64,000 nt of DNA from Cytophagaceae bacterium (GTDB taxonomy: Bacteria; Bacteroidota; Bacteroidia; Cytophagales; Spirosomataceae): contig SXXW01000025.1 of the NCBI GenBank assembly GCA_005791165.1, forward strand, positions 1-64,000, read 5' to 3'. Numbering within the stretch: position 1 is the stretch's first letter; every line of letters begins with the position of its first letter. Of the stretch, positions 43,527 through 52,506 are shown piece after piece. The notes below the pieces were generated by a model. It was given only the letters and a program-made list of their open reading frames with translations. It made no database searches and was not told the DNA's origin. The position numbers were made by a program, and so were the translations under genes.

Positions 43527-44288
43527 ATGAATTATAATTTAGATCAAATTCCAGAAAGAACTGTTAAACCACGTCAAAAGGGATTGACGATGGTCATGGA
43601 CAAAGGGTTGAGTTTAAGACAAGTAGAAGATTTCATTGAGATGGGCGGTGCTCATACCGATATTGTAAAATTGGGTTGGGCTACTTCCTATGTTACACCC
43701 AATTTGAAGGAAAAATTGGCCATCTATAAATCAGCAGGAATCCCAGTTTATTTTGGCGGTACTTTATTTGAAGCATTTTATATTCGTGGCCAAGTAGATG
43801 AATATCAGCGGGTACTAGACCAATATGGGATGGAATATGCTGAAATTTCAGATGGCTCAGTGGATATGCCTTCCGACATAAAATGTGAATTTATTCACAA
43901 GCTCTCCAAACAAGTAATTGTTCTTTCTGAAGTGGGATCGAAAGATGAAGCTAAAATAATTCCTCCATACAAATGGATCAAGTTGATGAAAATGGAATTA
44001 GAAGCCGGTTCATGGAAAGTGATTGGAGAAGCAAGAGAAGGTGGTAATGTGGGTTTATTTCGTTCATCTGGAGAAGTTCGACAAGGATTAGTGGAAGAGA
44101 TTTTGACCGAAATTCCTGAAGAAAAAATCATTTGGGAAGCTCCTCAGAAGTCCCAACAAGTTTGGTTTGTTAAGTTAGTGGGTGCTAATGTGAATGTCGG
44201 GAATATTGCTCCTAACGAAGTTATTTCCTTAGAAACCATTCGTTTAGGTTTACGTGGCGACACATTTGACCATTTTTTAACACGATAA
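43527..44288 (+). CDS. comA: Phosphosulfolactate synthase (ComA family)
   Basis: From the ATG at 43527 the product is 253 residues with a TIM-barrel typical of ComA: RTVKPRQKGLTMVMDKG, GGAHTDIVKLGWATSYV, YFGGTLFEAFYI, YAEISDGSVDM and GREGGNVGLF-like EAREGGNVGLFR. ComA adds sulfite to phosphoenolpyruvate, giving (2R)-phospho-3-sulfolactate, the first step to coenzyme M in methanogens. Bacteria with ComA but no coenzyme M may use the product for sulfolactate, cysteate or sulfonolipids; that step is inference here. The neighbours (DedA, aroE) do not encode ComB or ComC. The symbol is that of the archaeal enzyme, not the competence gene. Confidence 0.9.
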   Translation: MNYNLDQIPERTVKPRQKGLTMVMDKGLSLRQVEDFIEMGGAHTDIVKLGWATSYVTPNLKEKLAIYKSAGIPVYFGGTLFEAFYIRGQVDEYQRVLDQYGMEYAEISDGSVDMPSDIKCEFIHKLSKQVIVLSEVGSKDEAKIIPPYKWIKLMKMELEAGSWKVIGEAREGGNVGLFRSSGEVRQGLVEEILTEIPEEKIIWEAPQKSQQVWFVKLVGANVNVGNIAPNEVISLETIRLGLRGDTFDHFLTR

Positions 44289-44363
44289 AATATACATTTT
44301 AAGGGCCTATCCAACACACATAAAGGGTGTTTGGGGTTCATTGATTTTTTCAAAAATACAAAC

Positions 44364-44999
44364 ATGCTTCAATCACTTTTGGATCTCTTAAAAGATCCCT
44401 TGCAATTTCTTACTGAGTTTATTTCGGCCAACGGCTCATTGACGTATGCACTTTTGTTTTTAATCGTGTTTGTAGAAACGGGACTCGTAGTTATGCCTTT
44501 ACTTCCTGGAGATTCATTGCTATTTTCAGTGGGTTTGTTGGCCTCTGCTTCGGGCCAAATAGATGTTTATTATGTTATTCCTTTGCTTATTTTAGCAGCA
44601 TTATCTGGGGATCAAGTTAATTATTTCTTAGGAAAATATTTCAGTTTCTGGATTAGGGAAAGGGAGCAAATTTTGTTTTTGAAACGTTCACATGTGGAGC
44701 AAACAGAAAAATTTTATGCTAAGTATGGGGCTAAAACGGTGATTCTTGCCAGGTTTATTCCTATCGTGAGGACGGTGGCGCCATTTGTTGCCGGTGCCGG
44801 TCGCATGTCGTATCCTGTTTATTTACTTTATGGATTTTTAGGCGCTTGCCTTTGGGTTACTTCCATTACCATGGCGGGGTTTTATTTAGGAGATAATGCC
44901 TTTGTCAAGGAAAATTTCGAAAAGGTAGTTCTTGGAATTGTAGGGGTTTCGGTATTGCCTATCTTGGTTGGATTGATCAAGCAACGCTTCGCTAAGTAG
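44364..44999 (+). CDS. DedA family membrane protein
   Basis: The 211-residue protein from the ATG at 44364 has the DedA (SNARE-associated) domain: re-entrant loops with VFVETGLVVMPLLPGDSLLFSVGLLA and ARFIPIVRTVAPFVAGAGRM, the latter holding the conserved arginines. DedA proteins flip lipids such as undecaprenyl phosphate or phosphatidylethanolamine across the inner membrane. A TTG at 44331 would add 11 residues that are not part of the family. It follows comA by 75 bases and precedes aroE by 6 bases, so these three may share a transcript. Confidence 0.9.
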   Translation: MLQSLLDLLKDPLQFLTEFISANGSLTYALLFLIVFVETGLVVMPLLPGDSLLFSVGLLASASGQIDVYYVIPLLILAALSGDQVNYFLGKYFSFWIREREQILFLKRSHVEQTEKFYAKYGAKTVILARFIPIVRTVAPFVAGAGRMSYPVYLLYGFLGACLWVTSITMAGFYLGDNAFVKENFEKVVLGIVGVSVLPILVGLIKQRFAK

Positions 45000-45005
45000 A
45001 ATCTT

Positions 45006-45764
45006 ATGGCTATATCTTCTCTTTATGGCTTAATTGGTTTTCCTCTCGGTCACTCATTTTCCAAAAAATATTTTACTGAAAAATTTCAATCGCTAGGGTT
45101 GTCCCAATCGCATGCGTATGAACAATTTCCCATTGCATCGATCGACGAATTTCCTGGCTTATTGGCCCAGCACAAATCCACTTTAAAGGGTTTAAATGTT
45201 ACGATTCCTTATAAGCAACTCGTCATGCCATTTTTAAGCGAGATAGATTCTGCCGCTAAAAAAATAGGTGCTGTTAATACAATTAAAATTTTGTCAAACG
45301 GGCACACCATCGGGTACAATTCAGATTATTGGGGGTTTAAAAATACACTCACTTCATGGACCGCTTTGTCCTATTTTAAATCAAAAAAAGCATTGGTTTT
45401 GGGCCAAGGAGGAGCAGCTAAAGCTATTATTGTTGCCTTGGAAGATCTAGGAATTCCCGTGATTAAAGTTTCTCGAGTGGCTTCCGGCGACGCAATATCC
45501 TATGAAGAAATTCCAAGATTTATTTCTGAAATAGGTCTGATTGTGAATACCACACCCTTAGGAATGTTTCCAAATATAGATACAAGTCCACCTTTGCCTT
45601 ACGCGGCTTTGAATGAGCAGCATTTTTTATACGATGCCGTTTACAACCCATTAGAAACTTTATTTCTTAAAAAAGGAATTGCCGCTCGCGTAGGTGGCAC
45701 GCATACAGGAATTGACATGTTAATCGGTCAGGCCGACAAGGCTTGGGAGATTTGGAAATCTTAA
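45006..45764 (+). CDS. aroE: Shikimate dehydrogenase
   Basis: The 252-residue protein has the shikimate-binding motif GFPLGHSFSKKYF, the catalytic-lysine region GLNVTIPYKQLVMP, the Asn/Asp site GYNSDYWGF and the nucleotide-binding loop GQGGAAKA. It reduces 3-dehydroshikimate to shikimate using NADPH, an aromatic pathway step upstream of aroC at 51421. The gene follows dedA by 6 bases. It overlaps the convergent phosphoribosyltransferase gene by four bases. Confidence 0.95.
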   Translation: MAISSLYGLIGFPLGHSFSKKYFTEKFQSLGLSQSHAYEQFPIASIDEFPGLLAQHKSTLKGLNVTIPYKQLVMPFLSEIDSAAKKIGAVNTIKILSNGHTIGYNSDYWGFKNTLTSWTALSYFKSKKALVLGQGGAAKAIIVALEDLGIPVIKVSRVASGDAISYEEIPRFISEIGLIVNTTPLGMFPNIDTSPPLPYAALNEQHFLYDAVYNPLETLFLKKGIAARVGGTHTGIDMLIGQADKAWEIWKS

Positions 45765-46264
45765 TGTAAATAGACCCCCCTTTTTTGAGCATCGGAAATA
45801 ATTACCTCAACGTGCTCAGACAGAGTAGTAGACAATTCGTATCCTTTGTAATCAGCTGAAATCGGAAATTTTCTGTAATTGCGATCGACCAAAACAGCTA
45901 CTTGAATTTTTTTGACTGGAATACTTAAAAACGGGGCTAAGGAATAAGAAAAAGTTCGACCTGTGTTTAAAACATCGTCAACGACCACAATCACTTTGTT
46001 TTCAAATAGGTCTAATGAACAGTCAAAACTTACGGGTTGATCGTATGGGATTTCTTTATTGAGCTGAATTTCCACCGCCTTCGCTTGTAGCTTTGAGATT
46101 TCCTGGATATGTTCACACAGCATTTTAGCTAAGGCAAAGCCCTCACCTATAACTCCGGCAATAATAATTTCCTTTTCTTCAAAATTATTTTCATAAATCT
46201 GAAACGAAATTCGTCTGATTTTTTGAAGCAATGAAGGTCCGTCTAAGATTTGTTTTGCCGACAT
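45761..46264 (-). CDS. Phosphoribosyltransferase family protein (PyrR/HPRT-like)
   Basis: The 167-residue protein has a type I phosphoribosyltransferase fold with the PRPP motif VIVVVDDVLNTGRTF at about residues 91-105 and the start region IIIAGVIGEGFALAKML. This resembles PyrR (uracil PRTase/attenuation regulator) or a hypoxanthine-type enzyme; the RNA-binding or base-specific residues cannot be judged by eye. No pyrimidine gene is nearby. It is convergent with aroE (4-base overlap) and 92 bases from the divergent gene at 46357. Confidence 0.85.
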   Translation of the reverse strand: MSAKQILDGPSLLQKIRRISFQIYENNFEEKEIIIAGVIGEGFALAKMLCEHIQEISKLQAKAVEIQLNKEIPYDQPVSFDCSLDLFENKVIVVVDDVLNTGRTFSYSLAPFLSIPVKKIQVAVLVDRNYRKFPISADYKGYELSTTLSEHVEVIISDAQKRGVYLH

Positions 46265-46356
46265 AATTGGTGGTTACACTAAAATAGCTCCTAAAATTAC
46301 CAAAATTATCCAAATTTCGTACCTTTACGCTTTATTTAGCAGTTAAATTAATTTAT

Positions 46357-46905
46357 ATGGCCAAAATGTATGGGGCGCAACAGCGCCAACAAATGCAAGC
46401 TCCTTCCAATCCATTAGCGATTAAAACGAAGAAATACGGGTTAGAAAAAAACAAATACATTGGACTTTGTATGCGCCAATTGGTTGCCAATCAGTGGAAA
46501 TGGTCGTTTATTCCATTGGTTTTAATTCTTGCTAATGTGGCTCTAAATCTTTCAGGCACCTATAAAAACTATTGGATTTATATATTTATTGCCATCGGAA
46601 CTGTTGGATATATTTTATTTTGGTTGATTCAATTTACAGGAATTACTCAATTAGCTCAGTATAAGCAGCTTTTCGACAAGTATCGATATGAAATAGATTC
46701 TCGTCAAATTTTTATGAAAATTTCCGATAAAGAGGGGGGTATGTTGAAATGGGATATGATTTTAAAAGCCTATAAGGATAAGCAATCTTATGTGCTTGAA
46801 ATGGGAAAATTTCAATTTATGTATTTGCCATTTTCGATCTTCAATAATGAAAATGATAAAAAATTGATGGATAAAATCCTTCGCGATAAAGGATATATTC
46901 AATAA
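46357..46905 (+). CDS. Membrane protein of unknown function, YcxB-like C-terminus
   Basis: The 182-residue protein has a basic, Gln-rich N-terminus (MYGAQQRQQMQ), two adjacent membrane helices (about 48-66 and 73-92, with a Tyr/Trp-rich turn) and a cytoplasmic C-terminal domain of about 90 residues (YRYEIDSRQIFMKISDKEGGMLKWDMILKAYKDKQ...). The latter resembles the YcxB-like fold but the match is by eye. It starts the operon that ends in ruvX, 5 bases downstream. Function unknown. Confidence 0.75.
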   Translation: MAKMYGAQQRQQMQAPSNPLAIKTKKYGLEKNKYIGLCMRQLVANQWKWSFIPLVLILANVALNLSGTYKNYWIYIFIAIGTVGYILFWLIQFTGITQLAQYKQLFDKYRYEIDSRQIFMKISDKEGGMLKWDMILKAYKDKQSYVLEMGKFQFMYLPFSIFNNENDKKLMDKILRDKGYIQ

Positions 46906-46910
46906 ATTTT

Positions 46911-47324
46911 ATGGGCAGAATCTTAGCCATTGATTTTGGTTTGAAACGTACGGGTTTAGCTGTGACGGATTCATTGAAAATTATCGCCAATGGCCTCGAA
47001 ACAGTTCCTACACATACGCTGATCTCATATTTAGAGAGTTATTTCAAAAAAGAAGCCGTTGACGAAGTGGTCATCGGCATGCCGAAAAATTTAGATAATT
47101 CAGATACGGACTCCACTGCTGGTGTTCGAATTTTCATCAAAAGCTTTAAAAAGAAATTTCCTGAAGTTCCCCTGTACGAGCATGATGAGAGATTTACCTC
47201 AAAATTAGCGATGCAAGCGATGATTGCTGGCGGAATGTCTAAAAAAGACCGTAGAGAAAAAGGGAATGTAGACCGTGTTTCGGCAACCATCATATTGCAG
47301 TCCTATATGGAAGCATCGCAATAG
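46911..47324 (+). CDS. ruvX: Putative Holliday junction resolvase RuvX (YqgF)
   Basis: The 137-residue protein is a compact RNase H-fold nuclease. It has the first catalytic Asp in ILAIDFGLKRTGLAV, the second acidic site in VDEVVIGMPKNL, and the C-terminal VPLYEHDERFTSKLA and DRVSATIILQSYM. YqgF/RuvX is an essential protein tied to 16S rRNA 5'-end maturation as well as Holliday junction resolution. It lies 5 bases after the YcxB-like gene. The next gene is convergent, 8 bases away. Confidence 0.94.
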   Translation: MGRILAIDFGLKRTGLAVTDSLKIIANGLETVPTHTLISYLESYFKKEAVDEVVIGMPKNLDNSDTDSTAGVRIFIKSFKKKFPEVPLYEHDERFTSKLAMQAMIAGGMSKKDRREKGNVDRVSATIILQSYMEASQ

Positions 47325-47332
47325 ATACGCTT

Positions 47333-48160
47333 TTATTTGGTCACTACTTTAGCAAAGCGATGGTAAAATGGAGTCTTGCTAGTTGAATTTTTAGGCTTGA
47401 ATTTTCCAGTTATAATCGGCACATACATCACTCTACGTCTAGATTTTTCTCCAAAATTTGGGGATACTTCCACCCGATGCCATAACCTTCCATCATGAAT
47501 GGTTAAGTCACCACGTTCGATTTCAAATGCAGCTTCTCTTGGGTCGGAACGATGATCGATAAATTGTTTTTTGCCGAAAAGCAGTTTCAAGACACTTTGG
47601 TTTTGGGTTCCAGGCAACACTCTTAATCCTCCATTAGATGAAGGGCAATGATCTAAATGGATACCTACATTAAGCATAGGTAATATTTTTTGGCCCAAAA
47701 ATAAATCACGGGGACTATCGGTATGCCAGCCCATTTGTGTGAATTTTGAATTTGGTTGATTTATGTAGTGGTTGAACACCAAGCCATCTTTTTCATCTTC
47801 TGAAATTCGACCGTCATAAGGGGCTAGGAATTCTGTTAATATGCTTAATCTTGGATCTTGTAAGAATTCTTGCAACACAGTACTGTACTTATTTGTGAAG
47901 CACATGCGTTGGATCATATCTTTCCCCTCTGGATCTTTTCCAAATTTTAATGGAATTCCATTGATTTTTTGGACCCCTTCTTCAAGCCATTTTGATTCAA
48001 TTTTGGCTAATTCGTCAATAAATATTAAGGCAGTATCAGGGTCAATGAAATTCTTAAATTGAATAACTCCATATTTTTTGAAATAATCTTTTTGCTCTTG
48101 GGTAATTTCTGACCCAAGGGTGAAAGTCTTGTATTCAAATTTTATAATTGGTTTTTTCAT
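47333..48160 (-). CDS. Phytanoyl-CoA dioxygenase (PhyH) family protein
   Basis: From the ATG at 48160 the product is 275 residues with a PhyH-type Fe(II)/2-oxoglutarate oxygenase fold: the HxD site in MGWHTDSPRDLF, the distal histidine in IHDGRLWHRVEVSPN and a following Arg pair (KSRRRVMYVP). It is about 15% longer than, and only weakly similar to, the PhyH-like protein at 11220, so the two are probably not recent duplicates. No signal peptide is present. It stands alone, convergent with ruvX and divergent from the beta-barrel gene at 48351. Substrate unknown. Confidence 0.83.
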   Translation of the reverse strand: MKKPIIKFEYKTFTLGSEITQEQKDYFKKYGVIQFKNFIDPDTALIFIDELAKIESKWLEEGVQKINGIPLKFGKDPEGKDMIQRMCFTNKYSTVLQEFLQDPRLSILTEFLAPYDGRISEDEKDGLVFNHYINQPNSKFTQMGWHTDSPRDLFLGQKILPMLNVGIHLDHCPSSNGGLRVLPGTQNQSVLKLLFGKKQFIDHRSDPREAAFEIERGDLTIHDGRLWHRVEVSPNFGEKSRRRVMYVPIITGKFKPKNSTSKTPFYHRFAKVVTK

Positions 48161-48350
48161 ATTTAACGGGCAACGGTTACTAGGCAATTTTCAATTTCTA
48201 AATTCGCAAGCTGAATTTTGAACTCGCAATTTATGTATTTGTGAACGAAAAATTTAAACAAAATTTAATTTTATGATAAATATCAATAATCTGATTCCTA
48301 ATTGACCGTTTAATTTCCGAAATTTATAAGAAAATTTAAAATAAAAGAAC

Positions 48351-49178
48351 TTGAAATATTTACTCCTTTTTATCTCAATTACTGCGTTTAGTCAATCAAT
48401 TCCACGTAAAGGCAAATATTATGTTTATTGGGGGTATAATCGATCTGCTTACCCCACTTCTGATATTTCCTTTAAAGGTCCTGGGTATGACTTTACGTTA
48501 AATAAGGTTAGGGCCTCTGATGCTCCGACTGGCTTTGACGGATTTAAGACTTATTTTAACCCTTCACTTTTTTCAATCCCACAATTTAATTTACATGCAG
48601 GTATTTTTGTAAAAGATAATTTGTCCATAAGTATTGGTTGGGATCACATGAAATATGTGGTAGATGATTTTCAGAATAGCCATATTACAGGAAATATTTC
48701 AAATCAAGCTTCCAATCCAGGAATAGTGGTAAATCCTGCGTATGTAGGTAACTTTTCAAATGCGCCTATCGTCATTAATCCAACCGATTTTGTTAATTAT
48801 GAACATACAGATGGATTTAATTTTGCAGCAGTGGAGTTAGATTATTATAAAAATTTATGGCGAGCAGGAAAAACGAATATGCAATTAGACTGGATTAATG
48901 GAGTCGGTATCGGTGTAGTTGTTCCTCGTTCTGATGTTCGTTTATTTTCGGTAGGTCAAAATAATTTTTGGAATTTGGCCGGGGCAGGGGCGTCTATTAA
49001 ATCGGGTTTACGACTTAACCTAACCAAGTTATTATTTCTCGAAACTACCTTGAAGGGTGGTTATACTGATTTATGGGATGTTCACACAACAGGTCGATCC
49101 GTAGATAAAGCCAGTCAGTCCATTTGGTTTGGAGAGTGGTTTTGGGTGCTTGGTTTTAATTTTGGTTCAACAAAATAA
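48351..49178 (+). CDS. Outer-membrane beta-barrel-like protein, unknown
   Basis: The 275-residue protein begins with a short signal peptide (MKYLLLFISITAFSQS) and continues with alternating, aromatic-rich strands and glycine turns (YYVYWGYNRSAYPT, LHAGIFVKDNLSISIGWDHMKYVV, GFNFAAVELDYYKNLW), the pattern of an outer-membrane barrel. The start is TTG at 48351; no ATG precedes the signal peptide and the first internal ATG lies about residue 100. I do not recognise the family. The gene is followed 35 bases later by another barrel-type gene. Confidence 0.75.
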   Translation: MKYLLLFISITAFSQSIPRKGKYYVYWGYNRSAYPTSDISFKGPGYDFTLNKVRASDAPTGFDGFKTYFNPSLFSIPQFNLHAGIFVKDNLSISIGWDHMKYVVDDFQNSHITGNISNQASNPGIVVNPAYVGNFSNAPIVINPTDFVNYEHTDGFNFAAVELDYYKNLWRAGKTNMQLDWINGVGIGVVVPRSDVRLFSVGQNNFWNLAGAGASIKSGLRLNLTKLLFLETTLKGGYTDLWDVHTTGRSVDKASQSIWFGEWFWVLGFNFGSTK

Positions 49179-49213
49179 ATTTTTAGTTTGACCTAAAATG
49201 TGTATGTTTGGCG

Positions 49214-49960
49214 ATGCGATTGATTTGGCTTCTCCTTTTTGTTTTGTCTAGTTTGGCCGTTCGAGGCCAACAAACTGGTCGCATAGAAACGGATCGACCT
49301 GATCAAACAGAATGCCCCTTCATTGTCAAAAAAGGCTATATCCAAGCAGAAATGGGGTTTAATCGGAATACTTATGCCGATGGAATTGAATATTTTTTTC
49401 CTACAACTTTGCTCAAATTGGGTTTGTGGAAAAATTTAGAACTTCGGTATGTGTCTTTGGCCTCTTCCTCTACGGGCATTTCAAGTTTTAATTCGGAGGC
49501 CATTGGATTTAAATTGGCTTTATTGGAAGGAAAAAAATGGATTCCAAGAACGTCCATTATCACGCATCTTCATTGGGATAATTTAAGTCGTGATGAAAGT
49601 GAGCGAAATCTCTCCAAGCACTCAGTGGGCGATGCGGTATTTACTTTTCAAAATGATTTTGGCCAAGGATATGGAGTTGGTTATAATTTTGGAGCCGAAT
49701 TTCATTCGAATGGCAGTATGGAAGGAATTTACCGGATTGCTCCTAATATGAACATAGGTCAAAATGGGTATGCCTATGTAGAGGTTTTTGGCCGAGTTCC
49801 TTTTTCAGTGAATGTGGATCATTGGGTAGATGGTGGTTTAGCCTATTACCTTAGTGATAATTTCAAGTTAGATATTTCTTTCGGAAAAAGCCTTTCAAAT
49901 AAATCAGATTGGTATGGAGCTTTAGGTATTTCTTTCCGTTTCAAAGTTTTTAATCCGTAG
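49214..49960 (+). CDS. Outer-membrane transporter-like protein (phenol MetA deg type)
   Basis: From the ATG at 49214 the product is 248 residues: a signal peptide (MRLIWLLLFVLSSLAVRGQ) then IETDRPDQTECPFIVKKGYIQAEMGFN, the hallmark of the MetA-pathway-of-phenol-degradation/transporter barrel family, and alternating barrel strands ending GISFRFKVF. Members sit in the outer membrane and are annotated as transporter without proven substrate; phenol breakdown is not implied. It closely follows the barrel gene at 48351 and precedes the BatD-like gene by 38 bases. Confidence 0.8.
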   Translation: MRLIWLLLFVLSSLAVRGQQTGRIETDRPDQTECPFIVKKGYIQAEMGFNRNTYADGIEYFFPTTLLKLGLWKNLELRYVSLASSSTGISSFNSEAIGFKLALLEGKKWIPRTSIITHLHWDNLSRDESERNLSKHSVGDAVFTFQNDFGQGYGVGYNFGAEFHSNGSMEGIYRIAPNMNIGQNGYAYVEVFGRVPFSVNVDHWVDGGLAYYLSDNFKLDISFGKSLSNKSDWYGALGISFRFKVFNP

Positions 49961-49998
49961 AATATCTTCTCCCGTTACAAATTATGTAAATTGCGAGA

Positions 49999-51414
49999 AT
50001 GAAAAAATTAGGATCAATTTTTCATATCGTTTTTGTGATGTTAGCGCTGGCATTTTCGGCTTTGGGTCAGAATGCTATGACCGTAACGACACAAATTGGT
50101 TCTAGATCCATTGCGCAAGACGAAAATTTTATTCTTTCTTTTACGCTGACCAGCGTTGAAAATGCTTCGGCATCATTGCCAACTTACAAGTTTCCTGAGC
50201 TTTTAAATTTCCAAAAACAAGGCGTAAGCCGAGCGAAAGCGTCCAAATCTATTAATGGCCAAATGGTTAATTCGTATACTTTTTCTCAATACTATCAACC
50301 TGATAAGCCTGGTAATTTTGAAATAAATAATGAAGAGATTGAAGTGGGTAGTCAAACATATAGACTGGAGCCTTTTAGTATTGTCGTCAGCCCAGCGGTC
50401 GACACAGAGGGATTTACCGAAGAGCTTTTACCCAGTGAATTAATCCTTACGTCAAATGATCCGTTTTTTGTGATTACCTCGAATATTATTAAGCCATTTG
50501 TTGGCCAAGGATTTACCCTAAAAATGTCTTTTTTTGTGCCAGAAAGCAATACTCAGGAATTCGAATTTGATCATAATGACATTCAAATTCCTGCCCTAAT
50601 TTCTAAAATGAAGCCTAAATTTTGTTGGGAAGAAAACTTTGGAATTACCACTGAGCAAATTCTTAAGGTATCGATCAACAAAAAAAGATATACCGAATAT
50701 CGGTTTTTTCAAGCCACCTATTTTGCCTTTCAAAATCAAAAAATTCAGATACCTGCGCTCAAATTCAGAGTCATGTCGCTCAATCGAAAAAGATTGGAAG
50801 CGATTAAAAAACCCATTTTTTTTACTTCGGCTCCAATAGAAATTAAGCTCAGGGATTTACCGCATCATCCGTTGAGTGGGAAAGTTCCGGTAGGAAATTT
50901 CCAATTGAAAGAAAATATTTCGTCATCAATTTCCAAGACAGGGCAGCCACTCACGTATACAGCTAATTTACTGGGAGATGGAAATGGAGTTTTGTGGGAT
51001 AATAAATCCCCTGAGTCGGATTATTTCATGAATTTTGATCCAATTTCAGTTCAAACAACTGTGGCGCCTTTCCTGGAAAAAATGTTTGGGAATAAAACGG
51101 ATAAAATTCAAATTATTCCCAAACAACCAGGTAAATTTGTGATGAGTCATTATTTCAATTGGATTTATTTTAATGTCAAAACGGAACAATTTGACACATT
51201 AAAATCCAAAATAGTTTTAGATATAACGGGTAATTCATCTGATCGTCTACTCAATACTGGTCAGGATGAGAATAACGTTTATCGAGGAATTGAAAATAAA
51301 AAGACGTTGGATGTGTCTTGGGCAAGGTGGGTGAATTGGAGTCAATTAGTGAATTTGATATTGATATTTTTAACGATTGTTATTGCTTTTCTTGTTTGGA
51401 AAAAGCCAAAATAA
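49999..51414 (+). CDS. BatD-like protein
   Basis: The 471-residue protein has a signal peptide (about 1-24, ending ALG), several beta-sandwich domains (FILSFTLTSVENASASLP, NGQMVNSYTFSQYYQPDKPGNFEI, GQGFTLKMSFFVPES, GQPLTYTANLLGDG) and one membrane helix near the C-terminus (about 447-467). This is the BatD build, from the aerotolerance Bat operon, in which BatA and BatB VWA proteins partner it. No batA, batB, batC or MoxR gene is nearby. Length is below the roughly 580 residues of many BatD proteins. The next gene, aroC, begins 6 bases later. Confidence 0.78.
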   Translation: MKKLGSIFHIVFVMLALAFSALGQNAMTVTTQIGSRSIAQDENFILSFTLTSVENASASLPTYKFPELLNFQKQGVSRAKASKSINGQMVNSYTFSQYYQPDKPGNFEINNEEIEVGSQTYRLEPFSIVVSPAVDTEGFTEELLPSELILTSNDPFFVITSNIIKPFVGQGFTLKMSFFVPESNTQEFEFDHNDIQIPALISKMKPKFCWEENFGITTEQILKVSINKKRYTEYRFFQATYFAFQNQKIQIPALKFRVMSLNRKRLEAIKKPIFFTSAPIEIKLRDLPHHPLSGKVPVGNFQLKENISSSISKTGQPLTYTANLLGDGNGVLWDNKSPESDYFMNFDPISVQTTVAPFLEKMFGNKTDKIQIIPKQPGKFVMSHYFNWIYFNVKTEQFDTLKSKIVLDITGNSSDRLLNTGQDENNVYRGIENKKTLDVSWARWVNWSQLVNLILIFLTIVIAFLVWKKPK

Positions 51415-51420
51415 AAACAT

Positions 51421-52506
51421 ATGAGTAGTATATACGGAAAATTATTTCAGATAAGTACATTTGGGGAATCTCATGGTCCAGCGGTGGGCGTGATCGTTCA
51501 AGGTTGTCCTTCAGGGATTAATTTCGATCTAGATTTTGTGCAATCAGAGTTAGATCGACGGAAACCAGGCCAGTCACGCATTACTACACAAAGAAAAGAG
51601 GCGGATTCAATCGAGGTTTTATCGGGTGTTTTTGAAGGAAAAACGACAGGCACCCCTATCGCGATGCTGGTTTGGAATGGCGACCAGCGATCCAAAGATT
51701 ATACGCACATCGCAGATCAATTTAGACCTTCGCATGCGGATTACACTTACTTTGCTAAATATGGATTGAGGGATTACCGGGGTGGTGGACGTAGTTCAGC
51801 CCGTGAGACGGTCGCTCGTGTAGCTGCGGGGGCTTTAGCCAAAATGGTACTAACTCAGCTAGGGGTAAAAATTACCGCTTATGTATCCCAAGTGGGTCAT
51901 ATGAAACTGGAGACGGCGGTCGAGCAGCTAGATTTATCATTAACCGAATCTAATGCCGTTCGTTGCCCAGATCCTGAGTTGGCTGAAAAAATGTTTACTT
52001 ACATTGATGACATTAGGAAACAAGGAGATTCTGTAGGCGGTGTCATATCAGCTTACATTACAGGATGTCCTGTGGGCTTGGGCGAGCCTGTTTTTGACAA
52101 ACTTCATGCGGAATTGGGAAAGGCTATGTTGAGCATTAATGCTGTAAAAGGATTTGAATATGGTAGCGGGTTTTCAGGAGTTGAATTAAGAGGTTCGCAG
52201 CATAATGACATCATTGAAAAACAAGCAGATGGTAGCTTAAGGACTCTGACAAATCATTCAGGGGGTATTCAAGGAGGAATTTCAAATGGTGAGCCTATTT
52301 ATTTTAGAGTTGCTTTCAAGCCGGTCGCTACCATCATGCAGGATCAGGATAGTGTGAATGAGACGGGTGATAAAATTACCGTTTCCGGAAAGGGAAGGCA
52401 TGATCCATGCGTGGTTCCTAGGGCAGTTCCCATTGTAGGAGCGATGGCTGCCATCGTTTTACTGGACTTTTACTTAAGGAATCAAGTGATTCAAATGCCA
52501 CAATAA
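51421..52506 (+). CDS. aroC: Chorismate synthase
   Basis: The 361-residue protein has all family landmarks: [27 protein letters not shown] at the start, [40 protein letters not shown], and [25 protein letters not shown] near the end. It converts 5-enolpyruvylshikimate-3-phosphate to chorismate, using reduced FMN, as the last common step for aromatic amino acids and menaquinone. Its TAA stop overlaps the tadA ATG (TAATG), which signals translational coupling. Confidence 0.98.
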   Translation: MSSIYGKLFQISTFGESHGPAVGVIVQGCPSGINFDLDFVQSELDRRKPGQSRITTQRKEADSIEVLSGVFEGKTTGTPIAMLVWNGDQRSKDYTHIADQFRPSHADYTYFAKYGLRDYRGGGRSSARETVARVAAGALAKMVLTQLGVKITAYVSQVGHMKLETAVEQLDLSLTESNAVRCPDPELAEKMFTYIDDIRKQGDSVGGVISAYITGCPVGLGEPVFDKLHAELGKAMLSINAVKGFEYGSGFSGVELRGSQHNDIIEKQADGSLRTLTNHSGGIQGGISNGEPIYFRVAFKPVATIMQDQDSVNETGDKITVSGKGRHDPCVVPRAVPIVGAMAAIVLLDFYLRNQVIQMPQ

